Positions 53,206 to 62,675 of a stretch of DNA of 64,000 nt are shown here, piece after piece. The notes below the pieces were generated by a model that saw nothing but the letters and a program-made list of their open reading frames with translations, searched no databases and had not been told where the DNA came from. The stretch spans positions 123,516 to 187,515 of the forward strand of contig JAJPIL010000004.1 of assembly GCA_021324755.1 (NCBI GenBank), read 5' to 3'. How positions within the stretch are numbered: position 1 is the stretch's first letter; each line of letters opens with the position of its first letter. The position numbers were made by a program, and so were the translations under genes. This DNA is from Pseudomonadota bacterium. Its GTDB lineage: Bacteria; Desulfobacterota; Binatia; Binatales; Binataceae.

Positions 53206-53655
53206 GTGGGCATCCGACACTTAGGGCGAGAAATAGCGCTCAAAGCACTCTACCAGCTCGACGTCAGCGGGAACGTCGATCCCGGCCAGGCACTTGCTTT
53301 GTTTTTCTCGAACTTTCCTGCCGATCCCAGAGCCTGTGAGTTCGCGCGCGTGTTGATTCGTGGCACGCTTGCCGAACGCGATAATCTTGACCGCTACATC
53401 GAACAAGTGCTCGAAAATTGGTCGGTCTACCGCCTCTCGCGGATCGACCATAACATTTTGCGCATGGCACTCTACGAGTTGCTATACATGAGTGACATAC
53501 CCGCCCGCGTAACGATCGACGAAGCTATCGAGCTTGCCAAGCGCTACGGCGACACCGACTCTGGCCCCTTCGTAAACGGTGTGTTGGACCGCTTAGCAAC
53601 GGTTTTAGGTCTCAAGCACAAGGGCGAGGAGCACGGCGCTGATGAGCCGAAATGA
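53206..53655 (+). CDS. nusB: Transcription antitermination factor NusB
   Basis: All-helical RNA-binding protein that acts with NusE at boxA sites in rRNA antitermination. The 149 residues contain GIRHLGREIALKALYQLDV, the conserved LSRIDHNILRMALYELLYM and ITIDEAIELAKRYGDTDSG-like C-terminal motif ending FVNGVLDRL. GTG start. It follows ribBA, its usual neighbour in the rib cluster, and overlaps lptE by 14 bases. Confidence 0.95.
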   Translation: MGIRHLGREIALKALYQLDVSGNVDPGQALALFFSNFPADPRACEFARVLIRGTLAERDNLDRYIEQVLENWSVYRLSRIDHNILRMALYELLYMSDIPARVTIDEAIELAKRYGDTDSGPFVNGVLDRLATVLGLKHKGEEHGADEPK

Positions 53656-54238
53656 ACGATGGCTGGTGCTAGCAATTATCCTGATGATGATTAGTTCCGG
53701 TTGCGGATACCATTTTGCAGCTTCCGGAACGGCTCTGCCGCCCAGCGCCCACACCATATACATCGCAAAGTTTGCCAATCGGTCTCGAATTACAGGCGTC
53801 GAGTTTCAGCTCGATCGTTACTTGAAAGACGAAGTAGCAAAGCACAAACGCCTTACGATCGTCGACGACCCGGCGGCGGCTGACCTAGTGCTGACCGGAA
53901 CTATTACCGATATCGAGGTGCTTCCGGCTGGCTTCAATGGGGCGCTTGAACCGACTACGTTTAACTACTCGATCGGGGTCAACGCGCAGCTCATCGATAA
54001 CCACACCAAAACACTTTTATGGCGAAGCGTTGACTTAACCGTCCAGAATACTATCGGCGGCGTCGCGCAGGCCGTCGCGGCCTTCTCGCCGTCATTCGTC
54101 GTTCAAAATGTCCGCGCCCGTGACCTTCAGCGCATGACCGACTACCAGGTCTACTACGTGGAATCTCGCGCAGCTCGCCAGCAAGCGATGAAAACAATTG
54201 CTAGCGAGATTTACGACCAAATGTCTGAAGGGTTTTAG
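53642..54238 (+). CDS. lptE: LPS-assembly lipoprotein LptE
   Basis: A 198-residue outer-membrane lipoprotein that plugs LptD and helps insert LPS. The signal peptide ends in the lipobox ISSGC, directly followed by GYHFAASG, the typical LptE start (CGYHF). The remainder is an alpha/beta fold with TIYIAKFANRSRITGVEFQL and ADLVLTGTITDIEV. It overlaps nusB and precedes holA, the common lptE-holA order. LptE is poorly conserved, but motif plus context make the call safe. Confidence 0.9.
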   Translation: MSRNERWLVLAIILMMISSGCGYHFAASGTALPPSAHTIYIAKFANRSRITGVEFQLDRYLKDEVAKHKRLTIVDDPAAADLVLTGTITDIEVLPAGFNGALEPTTFNYSIGVNAQLIDNHTKTLLWRSVDLTVQNTIGGVAQAVAAFSPSFVVQNVRARDLQRMTDYQVYYVESRAARQQAMKTIASEIYDQMSEGF

Positions 54239-54405
54239 GCCTATTAGTATTTCGTCCTCATCGGTCGACCTAAAAACTTTCAACTTGCACAATATCCCAA
54301 AATATCGCGCTTCGACCCAGCTGCAGCGCGTTAGTATCGTCGGGACGTTTCGTCTTTTCTTACCCCCCGTCGCGTGCAGCTTCGATTGCTAAAGGGAAGT
54401 TCCGG

Positions 54406-55446
54406 ATGCGCTCGCAAACGGCTCTCGAGTTTCTGAGCGATCTTACCGCAGGCCATACACCGCCCGCCGTTGTCCACGTTTTTGGACCTAACGCATTTCT
54501 GCGTGAGTACGTAATGGACGCAGTGGTCCTTGCTCTTAAAACTCACGGCTTCGAGCGGGTAAGCTTCCATCTAAGCAACTCGGACGACGCTAGGCCGATA
54601 CTCGAAGAGCTTTCCGACTCGGGCCTTTTTACGCGGCGAAAGGTCATAACATGCCGTATTGTGAGGGCCAGCCGTACCGGGTCCGAAAGCGAGCGCGCCC
54701 GGGCAGGTAAGACCGCTCTCGAGACCGCACTCGGGCGAACGATTCCGAATCTCCCACCCAACGTAAGTTTGGTCATTTTGTACGAGCGCGAAAGCCTACC
54801 AGCCAATCTATCTCGCGCTGTGCAAGAAAACGGCGCCGCGGTCGTGTGTCCCAGACCGTTCGCAAACCAGATCGTGCGCTACGCTCAGCTCTTCGGCCGC
54901 CGCCTTGGTGCACGGCTACCCAACAACGTTTACGTCCAACTAGCCGAAGGTTGCGGCGACGACCTTGGCGCAATATACAACGCGATTGAAAAGATTTCGC
55001 TCCAAGGCGAGCAAGCTGGCCAGGCAGAGATCGTCCAGCATACCAGCGATGACCATGCAGCCGCACCGCAGCTTTTCGAGTTAGCGAGGGCGTTGAGCGA
55101 AGCCGAGCCGGGAGTTTTCTGTGCAAGGCTTGAGCGCGCGCTTGCGCTTGGGCGTGAGCCGGTCGAAATTTTGGCTGTCGAGATAATTCCGACGCTGCGG
55201 CGAATGCTGGTCGCGGCTTCGCTACTTGCAGCTAGACAAGCACCGTCGCAAATAGGCCAGGCGCTTGGCTGGCCGGCCCACAGCCAGATCGTCCAGTCGA
55301 CGGTCAGCGGCGCCCGTCGGCTCGGGCTCGAGCGTGTAAGACAGCTCTATCGCGAGGCGATCGCGCTTGACAAAGACTTCAAAACCGGAGCTGTCAAGCA
55401 GCGCGAAGCCGCTCTCTTCCGTCTGGCCTTTGGGCTAGCCGCCTGA
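54406..55446 (+). CDS. holA: DNA polymerase III delta subunit
   Basis: Clamp-loader subunit that opens the beta sliding clamp. The 346-residue protein has the N-terminal FGPNAFLREYVMDAV start, the central LVILYERESLPANLSRAV and the C-terminal helical domain (LARALSEAEPGVFCARLERA, ALDKDFKTGAVKQREAALFRL). It is located after lptE by 167 bases and converges with rpsT, the usual order lptE-holA-rpsT. Confidence 0.93.
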   Translation: MRSQTALEFLSDLTAGHTPPAVVHVFGPNAFLREYVMDAVVLALKTHGFERVSFHLSNSDDARPILEELSDSGLFTRRKVITCRIVRASRTGSESERARAGKTALETALGRTIPNLPPNVSLVILYERESLPANLSRAVQENGAAVVCPRPFANQIVRYAQLFGRRLGARLPNNVYVQLAEGCGDDLGAIYNAIEKISLQGEQAGQAEIVQHTSDDHAAAPQLFELARALSEAEPGVFCARLERALALGREPVEILAVEIIPTLRRMLVAASLLAARQAPSQIGQALGWPAHSQIVQSTVSGARRLGLERVRQLYREAIALDKDFKTGAVKQREAALFRLAFGLAA

Positions 55447-55560
55447 GCGCTCTAAAAGCGAACGTGCTTCTCGGACGAGCGAATACCGGGCGGCAGCCGA
55501 CCAGGCCCTTTCTTGCAAACTCTAATTATTTTTAATGAAACCCACGAAACCCTTGACGGT

Positions 55561-55851
55561 CTACTGGCCAGCTGCAGCTTGTTTGGCCTTATGCAAGCGC
55601 CGCGATAGACGCGCAAGCTTGCGTGCCGCGGTGCGCTTATGGATGACGCCCTTGCTTGCAGCTTTGCCAAGCTCGCGCGCCGCTTGACGCAAAGCTTGCT
55701 CGGCTGCATTCGGGTCCGACCCCTGAATCGCTTCGAGCGCCTTGCGCACTGCGTGGCGTACGCGAGTTTTAATCGCTTTGTTGCGCGCTCGACGCTTCAA
55801 GTTCTGCCGCTGGCGCTTAAGGGCAGAGGGATGATAAGGAACATGAGGCAT
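55561..55851 (-). CDS. rpsT: Ribosomal protein bS20
   Basis: A 96-residue, highly basic, all-helical 16S-binding protein of the small subunit. The N-terminus has SALKRQRQNLKRRARNKAIK and the C-terminal half has AASKGVIHKRTAARKLARLS, both diagnostic. The ATG is preceded by GTAGGA about 10 bases upstream. It is transcribed opposite to holA and usually forms its own unit; TACACT upstream may be its -10 box. The short region after its stop shows no clear T-run terminator. Confidence 0.96.
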   Translation of the reverse strand: MPHVPYHPSALKRQRQNLKRRARNKAIKTRVRHAVRKALEAIQGSDPNAAEQALRQAARELGKAASKGVIHKRTAARKLARLSRRLHKAKQAAAGQ

Positions 55852-55922
55852 AATGAAAATTTCCTACACCGCAAAGAACATAGTGTAAAGTGACTCGGTT
55901 AAGCGAAAGCTTGCCTGCTCGG

Positions 55923-56717
55923 CTAAGACCGACAGGAAAGTTTACGACCAACGATCCTACCTGTACGCTGAACAAAGTGCAATTTGCCATTCTCACGATA
56001 AGGGCGAGTGCCGCTTTGGTCGTTCTGCTCGTCCTCCTCTAAGAGCTCCATCACCCGCCGCGCATCGTCAGCTGGCGTGCAAGCATTCGCCAGCCAGCGC
56101 GCCGCTTCTTGCTTGAGATAACTCAGCGACAATTCCTCGATCTCGAGCCCTGAGCGCGTAAACATCCCGATAAGCTCGCTTAAGGTGAGTGAGCGAACAT
56201 GGGAAGGATCACGTAAGCGCTCGATACGGTTCAAGCGAGCAGCGCGATGGGGATGCTCGCTGGCAACGAGATCCTCCACTGCCACCTTGCCGCCCGCCTT
56301 GCAAACGCGTGCCATCTCCGACAGCACACGCTCGGGCGAACCAAAATGATGGAAAGCGAGGCGGCAAACTACCGCGTCAAACTCTCCGTCACCAAAGCGC
56401 AGCTTCTCAGCATCCCCCAGTTCAAACGCAACGTTAGCTATATTGCGTTTTGCGCAAAGTCTTTTCCCTTCCTCCAATTGCGCCTCGGTCAAATCTATCG
56501 CTACGACCTCTTTGCATTTCTCGGCAAACGCCATCGCCACGTAACCCGGGCCGGCTGCAACCTCCAGCACCCGGTCCCGCGGCGAAGGCGCAACCATTTC
56601 CACGAGTGCCGCCAACCGCTCTTGGTCCCAAATCAATGGGTTGCGGGCATACAATGGCGCTTGCTTGGTAAACTCTCGACGTACGAGCTCTTTGAGGGCC
56701 TGCGCATCTTCCGTCAT
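55923..56717 (-). CDS. Class I SAM-dependent methyltransferase
   Basis: A 264-residue methyltransferase of the UbiE/Coq5-like Methyltransf_11 type. SAM motif I is VLEVAAGPGYVAMAFAE, the acidic loop is VVAIDLTEAQLEEGK, and later motifs are FDAVVCRLAFHHFGSPERVL and CKAGGKVAVEDLVASEHP. It lacks the UbiE-specific YRYLxxSL motif seen in the 23 kb gene, so it is a different enzyme. The substrate cannot be told. It is transcribed leftward, downstream of mazG by 191 bases. Confidence 0.88.
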   Translation of the reverse strand: MTEDAQALKELVRREFTKQAPLYARNPLIWDQERLAALVEMVAPSPRDRVLEVAAGPGYVAMAFAEKCKEVVAIDLTEAQLEEGKRLCAKRNIANVAFELGDAEKLRFGDGEFDAVVCRLAFHHFGSPERVLSEMARVCKAGGKVAVEDLVASEHPHRAARLNRIERLRDPSHVRSLTLSELIGMFTRSGLEIEELSLSYLKQEAARWLANACTPADDARRVMELLEEDEQNDQSGTRPYRENGKLHFVQRTGRIVGRKLSCRS

Positions 56718-56908
56718 AAGTTGCGTCTCCGTATGAACGCTCGCATGCGCACGAAGGTTTTGCGGCGCGCAAGGGGTTAAAAAGCAGGTCTCAGCTACTT
56801 GGCGACTTACGCTACGTCGAATTCCCGAACCGTCTGTTTAGATGGGGAAAGCTTACAGCGCTGACAAGCTTAGCAGTACGCCGATCTGGTTATGAAAGCG
56901 AGGCGTAG

Positions 56909-57742
56909 CTAGTCTTGTACGCGTTTTTCAACCGACGGTTGCGCGTCTGCCTCTTTTGCTTGCTGCCACAGCTTTTCCAACTCTTCTTCGCTTAATTGGC
57001 CAAGGCTTACGTTGCGCTTGCGCGCGATGGACTCAACCAACCCAAATCGCCTGACGAACTTGTCGCACGCTTCTTGCAAAGTCCGCTCCACGCTAGCGCC
57101 GAGAAAACGCGGAACGTTGGCGAGCGCGAGTAGCGCGTCTCCGATTTCCGCCACCGCGCGTTCGGTCGCGCCGTGCACGAGCGCCGCCTGCGCCTCGTCC
57201 AACTCCTCGCGCACCTTATCAATCACCGCTCCAACGTTCGGCCAATCCATGCCGGCACCGCGTGCTCGCTCTCCCAGTTTTTCGGCCCGCATCGCACCCG
57301 GCATCGCCCGTGCTCCGTCACCCAGCGCGGAGTCAACCCCGGTGTTTTTGCGCTCGTTGCGCTTTATCTCATTCCATTGTCTAACGACTTCGTCCGCGGT
57401 TTTTGCCGAGCTATTCCCGTACACGTGGGGATGGCGCCGGACGAGCTTCTCGCGCGCCCCAGCTAGCATCTCTTCGACCGTAAAAAGCGAGTTTTCTTGC
57501 GCAACCACCGCGTGGAACAAGATTTGCGCAAGCAGATCGCCCAGTTCGTCAGCTAGCTCGGAACTTGCCCCAGTTCGGGCTGCGTAGGCAGCTTCGTATG
57601 CTTCCTCGATCAAGTAACGCGAAAGGCTCTCCAGCGTTTGCTGCCGATCCCAAGGGCATCGCCGACGAAGCTCCCTCACCGTGTCCAGAAGTTCCACAAA
57701 GAGTCGCTCTACAGAAGCCTGAGGCTTTTGGTTTTCGTTCAT
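56909..57742 (-). CDS. mazG: Nucleoside triphosphate pyrophosphohydrolase MazG
   Basis: House-cleaning enzyme that hydrolyses NTPs/dNTPs, and in some bacteria lowers ppGpp. It is 277 residues with two MazG domains. The first has CPWDRQQTLESLSRYLIEEA, with EEAYEA and DELGDLLAQILFHA as metal-binding ExxE and ExxD parts. The second has EELDEAQAAL and EIGDALLALANVPRFLGA. Signature MDWPNVGAVIDKVREE lies between. Length and motifs are normal. It is upstream of the methyltransferase gene on the same strand. Confidence 0.95.
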   Translation of the reverse strand: MNENQKPQASVERLFVELLDTVRELRRRCPWDRQQTLESLSRYLIEEAYEAAYAARTGASSELADELGDLLAQILFHAVVAQENSLFTVEEMLAGAREKLVRRHPHVYGNSSAKTADEVVRQWNEIKRNERKNTGVDSALGDGARAMPGAMRAEKLGERARGAGMDWPNVGAVIDKVREELDEAQAALVHGATERAVAEIGDALLALANVPRFLGASVERTLQEACDKFVRRFGLVESIARKRNVSLGQLSEEELEKLWQQAKEADAQPSVEKRVQD

Positions 57743-58038
57743 GGCGCAAGCTTATCCGTTCGCAACCAAACTGGCCAGTGGCATGCTCCTTACTCCTGCG
57801 TATTAATTAAACTCTTTTCACCCTCAGCTGACATATTCTCGAACTCGGCAGAAAGCTTCGGCCGTTCGAAACGGCGTCGCGACGACTTGCGGCTATCGCA
57901 AATTCGGACTTTTGGGCTGTGTCTTTTGGGCTATGTTAAGCTTGACGGGCCAAACGAGGGCACGATAGGAAGTTCTCACCTGATCACGAGGAGTGCTCAC
58001 GTCCAAGTGCCGACCGTTACCTTTGTGCAGTTCCTTTG

Positions 58039-58701
58039 CTACGGCGTGATGATCGGGCTTACGAGCGTTCTGTACAAATAGTCCGAAAGTTCCTGAAGCG
58101 CACGGGAACTCATTTCGTGCCCACCGCCGTGTTCGCGGTAAACTAGTTGCACTCCTAAGGTGCGCAGCCTTGCCACGGCCTCGCGCGCCCGTTCGACCGG
58201 AACCAGGTTGTCTTCGCTACCATGTTGAACCAGCACAGAAAGTTTACTCAAAGCCTCCTTGTTTTCTGCCCAAGCGAGCATCTGCTCCGGCAGCCATGAG
58301 GAGAGCGCCACCAAAGCGGCGTAGCGCTCGGGTCGCCGCAACGCAAGGCCATAAGCGATCACGCCGCCCTGGCTAAAACCTAGCACCGCCAGACGATTCG
58401 GGTCTATTGGGTATCGCGTGAGCGCTTCGTCCAAAAACTGTTCTGCTTGCTTTAGCGACGACTCGACGTCGGCAAGCCGAAGCTCGAGCTGGCTTGTGAG
58501 AGGGAACCAGGCAAAGCCTCCTATGGTCTCCCTATTTACGACGAGCGGACCCTGCGGGCATAAAGCTAACAGACGCCCGTGAGCTACATACGGCGCCATC
58601 GCAAGCAAATCGAGCGCATTCGAGCCCCATCCGTGAAAAGCGACTATCGCCGGATACGGTCCCGATCCGCTCGGCTCGAAAGCTGCGTGCGCAAGATTCA
58701 T
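58039..58701 (-). CDS. Carboxylesterase/phospholipase-type alpha/beta hydrolase
   Basis: A 220-residue cytoplasmic serine esterase of the YpfH/acyl-protein-thioesterase-like group. The nucleophile is in LGFSQGGVIAYGLALR, the acid in HGSEDNLVPVERA and the His in HGGGHEMSS; the oxyanion segment is VAFHGWGSNALDLLAMAPY. I chose ATG 58701 because the protein family starts there and AAGGA lies about 11 bases upstream; the frame is open 42 codons further but that part has no similarity to the family. It is divergent from the glycosyltransferase gene. Confidence 0.88.
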   Translation of the reverse strand: MNLAHAAFEPSGSGPYPAIVAFHGWGSNALDLLAMAPYVAHGRLLALCPQGPLVVNRETIGGFAWFPLTSQLELRLADVESSLKQAEQFLDEALTRYPIDPNRLAVLGFSQGGVIAYGLALRRPERYAALVALSSWLPEQMLAWAENKEALSKLSVLVQHGSEDNLVPVERAREAVARLRTLGVQLVYREHGGGHEMSSRALQELSDYLYRTLVSPIITP

Positions 58702-58832
58702 AGTGTAAGTCTTCCTTTGCTGTGTGATGGCGGTAAACGTTATCGTATTTACGATCCGCCTCAAATTTAACAAGCGAGATTGCTGAAGCTCAAAAGCGTA
58801 ATTCCAAGGACGACGGTCTGCAACCAAAACCG

Positions 58833-61784
58833 ATGGTTCGCAACCTGAGCCGGCTTCTACGGGCGCGCCGCGTCAGCGCGTGCGATTATACCGCGACGGG
58901 TAACTCTTCGAACCTCCGCGCGCGCGCAAATTCGACACTTTCAGGGTTCACCGTCTTAATCTTGCTAGCCCTCTTCTTGCACGGCTGCACGCCGACAACT
59001 TCGACCGTCGCTCATTCAAACGGCGTTAGCACCGTTTTGGGGCTAGGCGTCGGAGTTTTGCTTGCGCTTATTTTGCTCTGGGCTTTGTACCAGACATTTC
59101 GCCGCCCAACCGGCGCCAGCTGGCCAGAACTGCTTTTTCTTGCTGGCCTGCTCTGTATTCTCACTGCGGTAAAGCTCGCATTGCTTTTCGTGTTTCGGGG
59201 GGTCTCGGTCGATATCAACACCTATCAGGCATGGGCGCTCAAACTCGCATCCGTCGGACCCAGCCACACCTATGAATCGGGTTATTTTTTAGACTACCCT
59301 CCCGGCTATCTCTACGTGCTATGGCTTGTCGGCTGGCTAGCACACGCTTTTGCCCTTACGGGCGACGGTCTGCGTATTTTGGTGGAGACACCGCCGCTTG
59401 TCGCAGACGCGCTGATTGGCGCGGTTTTGTTCGTCTGGGCACGACGACTATACGGCGCTACGCAGGCTTTCGCGGCGGTCATGCTATTCATCGCGAATCC
59501 TGGGCTTGCCTTCGATACGGTGGTCTGGGGTCAAAGCGACTCGGTGTTAACCCTACTGATGCTTCTAGCAGTGATAGCTGCGGCAGACGCTCGTTACGAG
59601 CTCTGCTGGGCGCTTGCGGCGATGGCCGGACTGGTAAAGCCGCAGGGATTGCTGTTGGTGCCGCTTTTAGCCTGGTGGAGCTGGCTCGAGGCCTCGCCCA
59701 GGGTCTGGGCCAGATCAGCCGTAATCGCCGGCGCAGTGCTCCTCGTCTCCGTGCTGCCATTCCAGCTTGGCCGTCCTATCTGGTGGATCTGGTCGCTCTA
59801 CCAGTCGACCGCCGCTTATTACCACGAAACCTCCGTCAACGCTTACAATTTTATGGCTTTGTTGGGTGGTCTGCGCCAGCCCGACGCGACACGTTTGCTT
59901 GGTTTTTCCTACTTCCAGTGGGGACTGATACTGTTCACGGGATGGTACTTTTTCGTCGCCGCCGTAGCCAAGCGTCATCGAACGCCAGCAGGCCGTTTTT
60001 TGACCGCCGCCCTGATTTTTCTTGGCTCGTTCATGATGCTTACCCGGATGCACGAGCGTTACCTTTACCCGGCACTGGTGTTCTTGATTCCCGTAGCGCT
60101 GGAGGATGACGCCGCGATGGTGGCGCTGGGGGTACTGACCGCAACCTTTCTTTTTAACCTCTATCAAGTTGCAGCCATCCTAAACCAAGGGACCTTCTTT
60201 CGGCCGCGCGAACCGTCGGCGATGATGGCCGCGACGGTCAACATGGCAGCTACGGCGCTTTTTGCCGGACGCGTGGCCTTACGAACGTGGCCAACCGTGC
60301 TTTCTTCCATCGCAGCACAGCCCAGGGCGAACGACAACGCCAAATTTGAAACGGACACAGTCGATACTTCCGAAGAGCATACCAGGCCGCTCGTTTGGAC
60401 GACCGGCGACACGCTGATCGTTATTGCCCTGGTGTGCGCAGCGGCGGTCACGCGATTTTGGCACTTAAGCTATCCTTCAGAGGTTGTCTTCGACGAGGTA
60501 CACTTCGTAACCCAGGCGCGCCATTACTTGCACGGCGAGCCGTTTCTGGATCCCCATCCACCGCTGGCAAAGCTTTTGATCGCAGCAGGGATCGCTATCT
60601 TCGGCGACAAGCCTTGGGCTTGGCGCGTGGGGAATGCCGTCTTGGGCACGCTGCTGGTTGGTGTTACTTATCTGCTCGGGCGCCGAATGTTCGGCAATCG
60701 CCTTGCCGGCACCCTGGCCGCAAGCGCTGTCCTTTTCGATGGCCTGTTTCTGGTCGATTCGCGCGTAGGCGTGATCGATATCGTCTACTTAACGTTCGCT
60801 GCCTGCTCCTATTTGCTTCTCTTCCGTTTCATCCAGACCGACGACTTAATCGACGCGCGTCGAACGCTACTTTTACTCGGCATCACGCTCGGTCTCTGTC
60901 TCGGTTCCAAGCTGTACGTGCCGGCAGCGGTTTTTCTGCTTGTGGCGGGCTTTCTCGCCTACCATTGCTACCGTACCGCCGCGAGGTCGCCATCAGCGTA
61001 TACCGCGAGCGCCATGGCCCTTATCTGTGGTACCAGCGCGACTGTTTATTTGGCGGTTTTTCTTCCCCATTTCTTGCTCGGATGGTGGCGCGGTGTCGGC
61101 GATTTGCTCGCCTACTACGGCGGCGTGGTCTGGTATGAAAAAAGCGTTTATAGCGCTACCCACCCGTATTCGGCACCTTGGTGGAGCTGGCCTTTGATGC
61201 TGCGCCCGATCGCATACTGGCAGCGCTTTCCGCCGCACGGCGACGTCGCGGTCATCTGGGGCGGCGGCAATCCGATCCTTTGGTGGGGTGCATTTGCCGC
61301 AATAGCGATCACCGCGGTCAAGTGGAAAAGGCGCGGCGGACTAGCTCGCGCTTTTTTACTGTCGGGGTACGTGCTGTATCTCGCGATCTGGGTTCCGATC
61401 GGTCGGACGCTTTTTCTCTACCATTACATGCCCGCGGTCTACTGCGGCTTCCTCGCGCTCGCAGACGCGCTAACCCAATGTTGGCTCGGCCGAGCAGAGC
61501 GTTGGGAACACGCACTGCTCTTGCTGCCGACAATAGCAGCTTGCTTAATGGCACTACCGACAGGCGCTGCCGTTTTGATGCTGGGCGCAATCTTGAGCGG
61601 TTACGCAGCTACGTACGATTTCCGGCCTGAGCGGCTTGGACGCTACGTTTTCGTAATTTTCACTTTAAGTGCGCTTTTAGCCTTTGCCTACTTTCTCCCA
61701 GTGTGGATCGGCCTGCCGGTCCGACGGGCGGGCTACTATGCCCGTATGTGGGTCGAAGGTCACGGAATCGCAAATTGGATCTAA
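58833..61784 (+). CDS. Fusion of Gpi18-like and PMT (GT39) GT-C mannosyltransferase domains
   Basis: A 983-residue polytopic membrane protein with two GT-C units. The N-terminal unit (residues about 40-500) has VDINTYQAWALK (Asp about 127), YPPGYLYVLW, VWGQSDSVLTLLMLLAV, GLVKPQGLLLVPLLAWW and RMHERYLYPAL, the pattern of Gpi18/DUF2029-like mannosyltransferases. A polar linker (about 490-520) leads to a PMT/GT39 unit with catalytic FDEVHF (D554-E555) and DPHPPLAKLL (D573, H575). Both use polyprenyl-phosphate sugars and act on the outer face of the inner membrane. The product (glycoprotein or glycolipid) is unknown. The N-terminal about 40 residues look non-conserved, so a later start is possible. 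Confidence 0.85.
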   Translation: MVRNLSRLLRARRVSACDYTATGNSSNLRARANSTLSGFTVLILLALFLHGCTPTTSTVAHSNGVSTVLGLGVGVLLALILLWALYQTFRRPTGASWPELLFLAGLLCILTAVKLALLFVFRGVSVDINTYQAWALKLASVGPSHTYESGYFLDYPPGYLYVLWLVGWLAHAFALTGDGLRILVETPPLVADALIGAVLFVWARRLYGATQAFAAVMLFIANPGLAFDTVVWGQSDSVLTLLMLLAVIAAADARYELCWALAAMAGLVKPQGLLLVPLLAWWSWLEASPRVWARSAVIAGAVLLVSVLPFQLGRPIWWIWSLYQSTAAYYHETSVNAYNFMALLGGLRQPDATRLLGFSYFQWGLILFTGWYFFVAAVAKRHRTPAGRFLTAALIFLGSFMMLTRMHERYLYPALVFLIPVALEDDAAMVALGVLTATFLFNLYQVAAILNQGTFFRPREPSAMMAATVNMAATALFAGRVALRTWPTVLSSIAAQPRANDNAKFETDTVDTSEEHTRPLVWTTGDTLIVIALVCAAAVTRFWHLSYPSEVVFDEVHFVTQARHYLHGEPFLDPHPPLAKLLIAAGIAIFGDKPWAWRVGNAVLGTLLVGVTYLLGRRMFGNRLAGTLAASAVLFDGLFLVDSRVGVIDIVYLTFAACSYLLLFRFIQTDDLIDARRTLLLLGITLGLCLGSKLYVPAAVFLLVAGFLAYHCYRTAARSPSAYTASAMALICGTSATVYLAVFLPHFLLGWWRGVGDLLAYYGGVVWYEKSVYSATHPYSAPWWSWPLMLRPIAYWQRFPPHGDVAVIWGGGNPILWWGAFAAIAITAVKWKRRGGLARAFLLSGYVLYLAIWVPIGRTLFLYHYMPAVYCGFLALADALTQCWLGRAERWEHALLLLPTIAACLMALPTGAAVLMLGAILSGYAATYDFRPERLGRYVFVIFTLSALLAFAYFLPVWIGLPVRRAGYYARMWVEGHGIANWI

Positions 61785-62545
61785 GAACAAAAAGCTTTGC
61801 GAACCTCGGCTTCGGTGTATTAAGAACTGTGCTTTGTCTGGCATGCGCGTTTTTGAGCGCAAAAATGTCGTTAGCGCAAACAAGCTCGCCGAGCTTGGTC
61901 CTTTCTAGCGCGAATCTGTTGCTCAACGGCGACTTGCGTAGCGGTTCGAGCCTGTTTCCAGATTACTGGCGCACCGAGGCGTGGAACCAAGAGCCGGGCG
62001 TTACCAGTTTCGACTGGCTCAGCCATCCAGATCGGCCTGGCGAGCTAAGACTTGTAAACCACAAGCCGAATGATGCTCGCTGGGTGCAAAATCTGACGTT
62101 GAAACCGGGATGGTACTACTTAAGCGCGAACATCAGGACCAAAAACGTTCCGCCCACGAACCAGGGCGCTTCGCTGAGCATTCTTGAAGACAGCGTGGGC
62201 TCGCAAGACCTGCGCGGCGATAACGAGTGGCGGCGCGTTGGCTTCTACTTAAAGGTAGGTCCCCGAGGCGCCGACATCGAAGTGGCCTGTCGCCTAGGAG
62301 GGTTTTCGAGCCTCAATACGGGAACGGCATGGTTCAGCGATATCCGCGTAGTGCCGGTAAAGGAGGTTTCGCCCAAAAACGGTCCCGCCTTCGACCTCGA
62401 CGAAATTCGCCGTCAAAACGCGACACCGCCTGTCGGCCGGCCTTGGACGATGTTTTTGGTTTTCGCGATGACAATCGGGCTTGCGGCTGTGGGTTGGGCA
62501 ACATTCGCTCGATCGGCCAGCGCAAAGCAGATAGACGAGATGTAG
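61775..62545 (+). CDS. Membrane-anchored protein with CBM-like beta-sandwich domain
   Basis: A protein of about 256 residues, starting at TTG 61775 inside the end of the mannosyltransferase gene. A signal/anchor helix ([15 protein letters not shown]) is followed by a domain beginning [12 protein letters not shown] with [11 protein letters not shown], the N-xx-NGDF-W layout of CBM4/9-like jelly rolls. It continues with strands such as [13 protein letters not shown] and [14 protein letters not shown]-terminal membrane helix ([19 protein letters not shown]) anchors it with the domain outside. The overlap with the preceding gene implies coupled production, so it may bind the sugar or acceptor of that enzyme. 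The function is inferred. Confidence 0.7.
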   Translation: MDLRTKSFANLGFGVLRTVLCLACAFLSAKMSLAQTSSPSLVLSSANLLLNGDLRSGSSLFPDYWRTEAWNQEPGVTSFDWLSHPDRPGELRLVNHKPNDARWVQNLTLKPGWYYLSANIRTKNVPPTNQGASLSILEDSVGSQDLRGDNEWRRVGFYLKVGPRGADIEVACRLGGFSSLNTGTAWFSDIRVVPVKEVSPKNGPAFDLDEIRRQNATPPVGRPWTMFLVFAMTIGLAAVGWATFARSASAKQIDEM

Positions 62546-62621
62546 ATTCTTCGCTTTCGGGAAGCACAGCCGCCAAAGCCCCAGCGGCGTCACAGCCTCG
62601 CATACTGTGGGACCCGAAAGT

Positions 62622-62650
62622 TTGCAGTCGCGACCGACCGCGACTATAAT
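62622..62650 (+). promoter_or_regulatory. Promoter of trxA
   Basis: TTGCAG (62622-62627) and TATAAT (62645-62650) are separated by exactly 17 bases; the -10 is a perfect consensus. It is 25 bases before the trxA ATG, with GAGGAG in between. This is the clearest sigma-70-type promoter in the window. Confidence 0.75.
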
Positions 62651-62675
62651 TTGTCTCGATGAGGAGATGTTTTCG

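Noticed and set aside
57638..58081. 147-codon plus-strand frame over the mazG start and esterase end
   Set aside because: It overlaps two confident minus-strand genes and the protein has no family features.
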